From Megalobrama amblycephala (taxonomy: Eukaryota; Chordata; Actinopteri; Cypriniformes; Xenocyprididae), in assembly GCF_018812025.1 (NCBI RefSeq), contig NC_063058.1, positions 21,471,797 to 21,535,796 on the forward strand: 64,000 bases of DNA, given 5' to 3'. The translations under genes were made by a program, and so were the position numbers. Under the pieces are notes generated by a model. It was not told the DNA's origin and made no database searches. It saw only the letters and a program-made list of their open reading frames with translations. Below are positions 60,901 through 64,000 of this stretch, piece by piece (position 1 is the first letter of the stretch; each line of letters begins with the position of its first letter).

Positions 60901-62448
60901 GAAGATATAGTTGAATAAAGTTGTTATTTTTGTTTTGTTTTTGTGCAAATAAAAACAAGTATTCTCATTGTTTCATAACATTAAGGTTGAACCACTGTAG
61001 TCACATGGACTAATTTAAAGGTGCCCTAGAATTAAAAATTGAATTTATCTTGGCATAGTTAAATAACAAGAGTTCAGTACATGGAAATGACATAAATTGA
61101 GTCTCAAACACCATTGTTTCCTCCTTCTTATATAAATCTCATTTGTTTAAAAGACCTCAGAAGAACAGGCGAATCTCAACATTACACCGACTGTTACGTA
61201 ACAGTCAGCATCATTAATATGTATGACCCCAATATTTGCATATGCCAGCTCATGTTCAAGGCATTACACAAGGGCAGCCAGTATTAACGTCTGGATCTGT
61301 GCACAGCTGAATCATCAGACTAGGTAAGCAAGCAAGAACAATAGCGAAAAATGGCAGATGGAGCAATAATAACTGACATGATCCATGATAACATGATATT
61401 TTTAGTGATATCTGTAAATTGTCTTTCTAAATGTTTCATTAGCATGTTGCTAATGTACTGTTAAATGTGGTTTAAGTTACCATCGTTTCTTACTGTATTC
61501 ACGGAGACAAGACTGTCGCTAATTTCATTTTTAAACACTTGCAGTCTGTATAATTCATAAACACAACTTCATTCTTTATAAATCTCTCCAACAGTGTAGC
61601 ATTAGCCTTTAGCCACGGAGCACAGCCTCAAATTCATTCAGAATCAAATGTAAACATCCAAATAAACACTGTACTTACACGATTAGACATGTTGCATGAC
61701 GAACACTTTGTAAAGATCCATTTTGAGGATTATATTAGCTGTGTAAACTTTGTTTATGGTGTTTAAGGCAAGCGCGAGCTCCGTGGGCGGGGAGCGTGAG
61801 CATTTAAAGGGACCGCAGCCTAAATCGGCTCATATTTAATGATGCCCCAAAATAGGCAGTTAAAAAAAATTAATAAAAAAAAATCTATGGGGTATTTTGA
61901 GCTGAAACTTCACAGACACATTCAGGGGACACCTTAGACTTATATTACATCTTTTTAAAAAGATGTTCTACGGCACCTTTAAAGATGTCTTTACTACCTT
62001 TCTGGACCTTGAAAGTGGTAATTAAATTGCTGTCTATGGAGGAGTCAGAGAGCTCTCGGATTACATCAAAAATATCTTAATTTGTGTTCTGAAGATGAAC
62101 GAAGGTCTTACAGGTGTGGAACGACATGATGGTGAGTAATTAATGACAGAATTTTCATTTTTGGCGAACTAACCCTTTAAGTAAATAATGCTAGATTTTT
62201 TAATGAACTTTCTCTTTTAAAAAAAATCTCTAGTGTGTCTATAAAAATACAAAATCCTCAAATCTCATGGCAGTTAATGAAACAACGCCTTTTCGCGTTT
62301 TCATCCTTGAGAAAAAGGGAACCACCCACCTGTTCCAAACACTAGCGTTGGACAGCTGCAATGTTGGCGAGCTGGCATGAAAGCGGGCGAGGTCTGACAG
62401 CACAGGCGAGCTCATGAAACGGGGCCTGGGCTTTCGGTATGACCCCAT
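43013..62448 (-). CDS. prr5l: Proline-rich 5-like protein, PROTOR-2 (8 coding exons, 342 aa)
   Basis: PRR5L is an accessory subunit of mTOR complex 2; it binds Rictor and is linked to control of PKC-delta and mRNA decay. Coding exons: 62448-62330, 54775-54695, 52733-52685, 50749-50692, 50572-50481, 50387-50253, 46132-46012, 43386-43013. They total 1029 nt, all phases match, and no stop occurs before TAG. The N-terminus (MGSYRKPRPRFMSSPVLSDL) and the block RRHTVANVQSDIQLLAMKN near residues 265-283 are diagnostic for PRR5L rather than PRR5. An HbrB-like domain spans roughly residues 40-200 (AIFYPVQGQELTVRQMSLLG, then QMLLILQ). Human PRR5L is 368 aa; the difference lies in a shorter N-terminus and the C-terminal tail. 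A stop codon just upstream in frame and an acceptor at 62478-62479 support this start. Most introns carry transposons. Confidence 0.97.
43905..44850. repeat. Diverged AACTTAAAT-type DNA repeat in prr5l intron 7
   Basis: Motifs such as CTGTTACTACAACTTAAATA and AACTCAAAAAAATTGATGCA, with a weak inverted relation between the ends. Ends and superfamily are uncertain. Confidence 0.4.
45508..45806. mobile_element. hAT-like MITE, GGTAACACTTTAC family
   Basis: 299 bp with ends GGTAACACTTTACATTAAGG and CGTAAAGTGTTACC. Flanks 45500-45507 and 45807-45814 are both AAAAACTA, a perfect 8-bp duplication. In prr5l intron 7, close to exon 7. Confidence 0.92.
45914..45951. repeat. Poly(A) run of 38
   Basis: An uninterrupted A run about 60 bp from the donor of prr5l exon 7; on the transcript it is a U run. 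Confidence 0.95.
46012..46132 (-). CDS. prr5l: prr5l coding exon 7
   Basis: Residues 179-218 plus one base, GIHEPNGPTQEYFRLERLVD onward. Acceptor TTGGGCAG. The donor GTGCTC is weak, so an alternative 5' splice site is possible, but this one keeps phase with the last exon. Confidence 0.9.
46739..47753. mobile_element. Foldback element of 22-bp repeats, copy B
   Basis: Same ends as copy A (TACGGAAGAGGATTAGGGCC and complement) and the same 22-bp units, reversing near 47297 so that the two arms are of similar length. Flanks 46733-46738 and 47754-47759 are both CTTTTG, a 6-bp duplication. In prr5l intron 6. Confidence 0.92.
48150..48640. repeat. Dispersed repeat shared with 32680-33200
   Basis: GGGTATGCATCGATGTCACT and the following 450 bp recur at 32685 with moderate divergence (CAGCTGGACTGAGTGGCAAA is common to both). 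It adjoins THAP-like coding remnants in both places, so it is probably part of the same decayed element. Confidence 0.75.
48640..48873 (-). pseudogene. THAP zinc-finger domain remnant 1
   Basis: The minus-strand frame shows the THAP pattern: FAIDCTNNTKSEVYFYRL, KW, AIHRNSWTP, then ETWICSYHF. The first metal-binding cysteine is serine here and no downstream gene continues, so it is broken. THAP domains occur in P-element-type transposases and their derivatives as well as in host transcription factors. Confidence 0.75.
49714..49914 (-). pseudogene. THAP zinc-finger domain remnant 2
   Basis: CIVHRCKN, then YFWFPG, then CVCSQHF: a second, different THAP-like domain with a shortened middle. Without the tryptophan-to-proline section it is probably non-functional. 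It is about 0.85 kb from remnant 1, on the same strand, in prr5l intron 6. Confidence 0.6.
50253..50387 (-). CDS. prr5l: prr5l coding exon 6
   Basis: Residues 134-178, GQELTVRQMSLLGFRNIVLL to QMLLILQ, phase 0 at both ends. Acceptor TGTGTAG, donor GTTAGT. Confidence 0.97.
50481..50572 (-). CDS. prr5l: prr5l coding exon 5
   Basis: Residues 103-133, with ALSEMWVRFFTEILPTLQAI then FYPVQ. Acceptor ATGCCCAG, donor GTATTA, ending in phase 0. Confidence 0.97.
50692..50749 (-). CDS. prr5l: prr5l coding exon 4
   Basis: Residues 84-102 plus one base, DQLLNKGLTYILEKIQLHN. Acceptor TTTTTCCAG, donor GTAAGT. Confidence 0.97.
50810..51649. mobile_element. GGGTTAG-family MITE, complete
   Basis: 840 bp with ends AGGGTTAGTTCACCCAAAAA and GGGTGAACTAACCCT, flanked by TTAA at 50806-50809 and 51650-51653. 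The centre has a short array of GAATTGATTCCACT units (51124-51182). Confidence 0.95.
51913..52160. repeat. GGTAACACTTTACA-family MITE, right end truncated
   Basis: GGTAACACTTTACAATAAAA followed by ATTAGTTAA motifs, cut where the next element begins. Confidence 0.8.
52165..52492. mobile_element. GGGTTAG-family MITE, right half only
   Basis: Inner and right-arm sequence (CTTTTTGGACCTTGAAAGTG, then GTAGAACGACATGAGGGTGA) ending AACTAACCCTTTAA. The left half is absent. Confidence 0.8.
52685..52733 (-). CDS. prr5l: prr5l coding exon 3 (49 nt)
   Basis: Residues 67-83, RWLLRTELGSFITEYFQ. Acceptor TTAATAG, donor GTAAAA. Its small size makes it easy to miss. Confidence 0.95.
53365..54047. mobile_element. 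hAT-like element, CAGTGTTGGG / AGTAATGCATTAC family
   Basis: 683 bp with ends CAGTGTTGGGGATAAAGCAT and AACTTTACCCAAAACTG. Flanks are ATCATGAC (53357-53364) and ATCATGTC (54048-54055), an 8-bp duplication with one mismatch. In prr5l intron 2. Confidence 0.85.
54695..54775 (-). CDS. prr5l: prr5l coding exon 2
   Basis: Residues 40-66 plus two bases, SVQSAVIKVFQGGGLQSNEL onward. Acceptor TTTTGCAG, donor GTAAGA. Confidence 0.97.
55490..57728. mobile_element. Long palindromic element (CAGTTGCAAGAAAAAGTATG end), interrupted
   Basis: The arms 55490-55900 and 56120-56424 plus 57548-57650 are complements; the right end is the complement of CAGTTGCAAGAAAAAGTATG next to TATATA. The right arm is cut by the TTAA element 56429-57543. 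In prr5l intron 1. Confidence 0.8.
56429..57543. mobile_element. TTAA-type MITE, AGGTGCCCT family, copy 1
   Basis: 1115 bp, beginning AGGTGCCCTTGATTCAAAAA and ending CTAGGGCACCT, flanked by TTAA at 56425-56428 and 57544-57547. The empty site is legible in the opposite arm of the host palindrome at about 55595-55615, where a single TTAA joins the flanks. Confidence 0.95.
58452..59322. mobile_element. Inverted-repeat DNA transposon, GCCCAGTTGCATGAAA family
   Basis: Ends GCCCAGTTGCATGAAAGCCC and TTTCATGCAACTGGGC, 871 bp. The interior includes an A-rich run (58736-58770). No transposase and no clear target duplication. Confidence 0.8.
59883..60736. mobile_element. hAT-like element, TAGGGCTGGACGATTAATCG family
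   Basis: 854 bp, ends TAGGGCTGGACGATTAATCG and a diverged complement (ATAATCGTCCAGCCCTA). Flanks 59875-59882 and 60737-60744 are both TCTGACTC. Sister MITE arms (62040-62056) carry that sequence once, confirming the insertion. The interior is GC-richer and may derive from a hAT promoter region. Confidence 0.95.
61019..61978. mobile_element. TTAA-type MITE, AGGTGCCCT family, copy 2
   Basis: 960 bp, clearly the same family as 56429-57543 (the shared inner block near AATGGCAGATGGAGCAATAA is almost identical). TTAA flanks at 61015-61018 and 61979-61982. Confidence 0.95.
62330..62448 (-). CDS. prr5l: prr5l coding exon 1
   Basis: Residues 1-39 plus two bases, through QLSNASVWN. Donor GTGGGT. The exon probably begins at 62477, after a TTGTTCTAG acceptor, so a non-coding exon lies further upstream. 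TAA stands two codons before the ATG. Confidence 0.95.
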
Positions 62449-62579
62449 GGTTTAGTTGAGACGAGGACAGGCACGTGCTAGAACAAATGTGAGATACAGA
62501 AAGTCACGTTAGAGGCAACACCTCCCACAAGATACATTGAAAGAGTGACGCAAAAAAACACAAAATCACCGCAAAAGGC

Positions 62580-63827
62580 AGTTGTTTACACGGTTCATCT
62601 GCGGTGACTCATTTATATCGATGCCTGTGTCATAGTGAAAGCCGCACAGAACGTCTACCATACAAACAAGCACGCTTCCTTTGATGTGCAGCCTGACATG
62701 GGACTTCCTGGTGAACTTATGGCTGAGGAGGTATCTGATAACAGCGTAAAATCTGTTAGGATGCAGTTAACCAGATGCTGACACGTTCAAACGCCGCTCT
62801 TCTTGGTTTCCTATGCACCAATGCTTCCCAGAATTCTGACTCAAGCTGTCTTGCTCACAGATTCACCCTTGACGGCATCACAACTCGATCCCACACACAT
62901 CTGATACCAGATAGCAACTGTAAACTTACATATTTATCCCAACTGCCTAATAATAGGTTCAGCCTGTTCCCACACTGACAAAATCATTGCAGCAATGGCA
63001 ACTATGCTGCCATGAGAGGGCAAACAATGACTCCAATTATAGGCTGTCTTTGTAAAGCCTATGATGGGTTAAATTGGTACTTTATCCACCAGCAAGATGG
63101 CGATGATGTCATATCAGATGGCACACCAAATCCGTTCCATCCTGCAAGAAAGTGAGCTCATTCACAGTCTAACATTATGAATGAAAATTTTATGCATCCA
63201 TACTCACCATCTGCTAATTACGAGGCCAAAAGCAAGCCATGCTGCACACTCCCACTGCTGTTGATTCATTCTCTGCACTCGCATACATAATTCGCATGAA
63301 TTGAGCTTATGGGGCGCCTCTGGTCATAAATCACACTAACCAAGACATCACGCTTCTGCCCGGCTCCTTAAGAACAATCTCATTTCTTTCAGCTCTGGCA
63401 TATTAATTTATTCACCAAGTGCTTTGGCGAATTAAGGCTTGGATTGTCCGGTTTGATGGTTGACTGGTGAACTTCTAATAACAGACATGAGCAAGTACTC
63501 AGGCCAGTTAGGTAATGCAATTAAGGCTGCAGCATCTCAAAGCATGACCAGAGGAGAGTAAACAGCCTCATTTATCAAACGCGTCCAACTGCTGACCTGG
63601 CTTAAGTACATTAAGCAGACTCTTAAAGTCAGCTTCAACTTTTTGAAGGCCTGTTTACATGAAGGAGGACTTCTATGATAACATTGAAGTGCACACCTCA
63701 ACTGTGACAATTATTTTTTATTTTACTATTTAGTTTGGTTTTAATTTTTGGAGAGCCTGAAAACTTTTAATGAAAGTGTTGTTTGGTTATGAAAAACACT
63801 GAAGGTTTTCCTTTCCCATTCATTTAA
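62580..63827. other. Upstream of prr5l: non-coding, possible conserved element
   Basis: No coding exon is visible. The part 62990-63620 lacks the window's repeat families and is rich in homeodomain-type cores (TAATTA, ATTAAT, TTATTCACC, CAATTAAGGC). It looks like a vertebrate conserved non-coding element, an impression that only alignment can test. Confidence 0.4.
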
Positions 63828-64000
63828 AGGAACAGTTCACAAAAAAATATAGAATTCTGTTCTCATATACTTGCTTTTGTGAAGTTCCAATCCTGTATGA
63901 TTTCATGGAACATAAAAAAAGCATGTTTTGAAGATTTTTTTTTTTTTGTTGTTGTCCAAAACAAAATTGGACCCCATTGACTTTAACTGTATGGGCAATA
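63828..64000. mobile_element. TTAA-type element, AGGAACAGTTCAC family, cut by window end
   Basis: TTAA at 63824-63827 followed by AGGAACAGTTCACAAAAAAA. The right end is outside the window. Confidence 0.7.

Larger units (their letters stand above)
59753..62176. mobile_element. GGGTTAG-family MITE expanded by two insertions
   Basis: Left arm from AGGGTTAGTTCACC, right arm to GGCGAACTAACCCTTTAA. It holds a hAT-like element (59883-60736) and a TTAA element (61019-61978); without them it would be about 600 bp. Confidence 0.85.

Noticed and set aside
1..64000. tRNA, rRNA or bacterial-type operon features
   Set aside because: None seen; intron structure, microRNA and repeats all indicate a vertebrate nuclear genome.

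Overview
This window is nuclear DNA from a ray-finned fish, most likely a cyprinid. It holds two split vertebrate genes with canonical GT-AG introns, AT-rich microsatellite-rich spacers, and a very dense load of small non-autonomous DNA transposons of types I know from zebrafish and carp. The species cannot be fixed from the sequence alone.

Three conserved genes can be supported, all transcribed from the minus strand. From right to left they are: prr5l (PROTOR-2, an mTORC2 subunit; 8 coding exons between 62448 and 43013, 342 aa), api5 (apoptosis inhibitor 5; 14 coding exons between 38368 and 23284, 529 aa), and the neuronal microRNA gene mir-129-2 (hairpin 6311-6402, with both mature arms recognisable). 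Both protein reading frames were rebuilt exon by exon; every junction keeps phase and each frame is open from ATG to stop. Order and strand agree with what I recall of human 11p (PRR5L ... API5 - TTC17 - MIR129-2), except that no ttc17 exon is visible between api5 and mir-129-2.

Layout. 1-6150: AT-rich non-coding DNA downstream of mir-129-2. 6300-11100: mir-129-2 and its CpG-richer upstream region, with a near-consensus RE1/REST site (6601-6621) and a possible TATA box (6934-6941). 11890-16637: a dead Tc1-like transposon carrying several nested insertions. 16638-22150: non-coding DNA with a possible conserved element, a minisatellite and small transposons. 22450-38600: api5, whose introns 1, 5, 6 and 9 are filled with transposons. 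38900-41170: inverted transposon copies between the genes. 42430-62480: prr5l, with transposon-filled introns. 62480-64000: upstream of prr5l, partly a possible conserved regulatory stretch.

The most striking genomic signal is the nested mobile DNA. At least eight distinct inverted-repeat families share the edge TTAA-AGG. For several of them the empty site can be read within this same window, from a sister copy or from the opposite arm of the host element, and it is exactly one TTAA. hAT-like elements with 8-bp duplications are interleaved with them. Two roughly 1-kb foldback elements built from a 22-bp repeat sit in one intron of each protein gene, with 6-bp target duplications.
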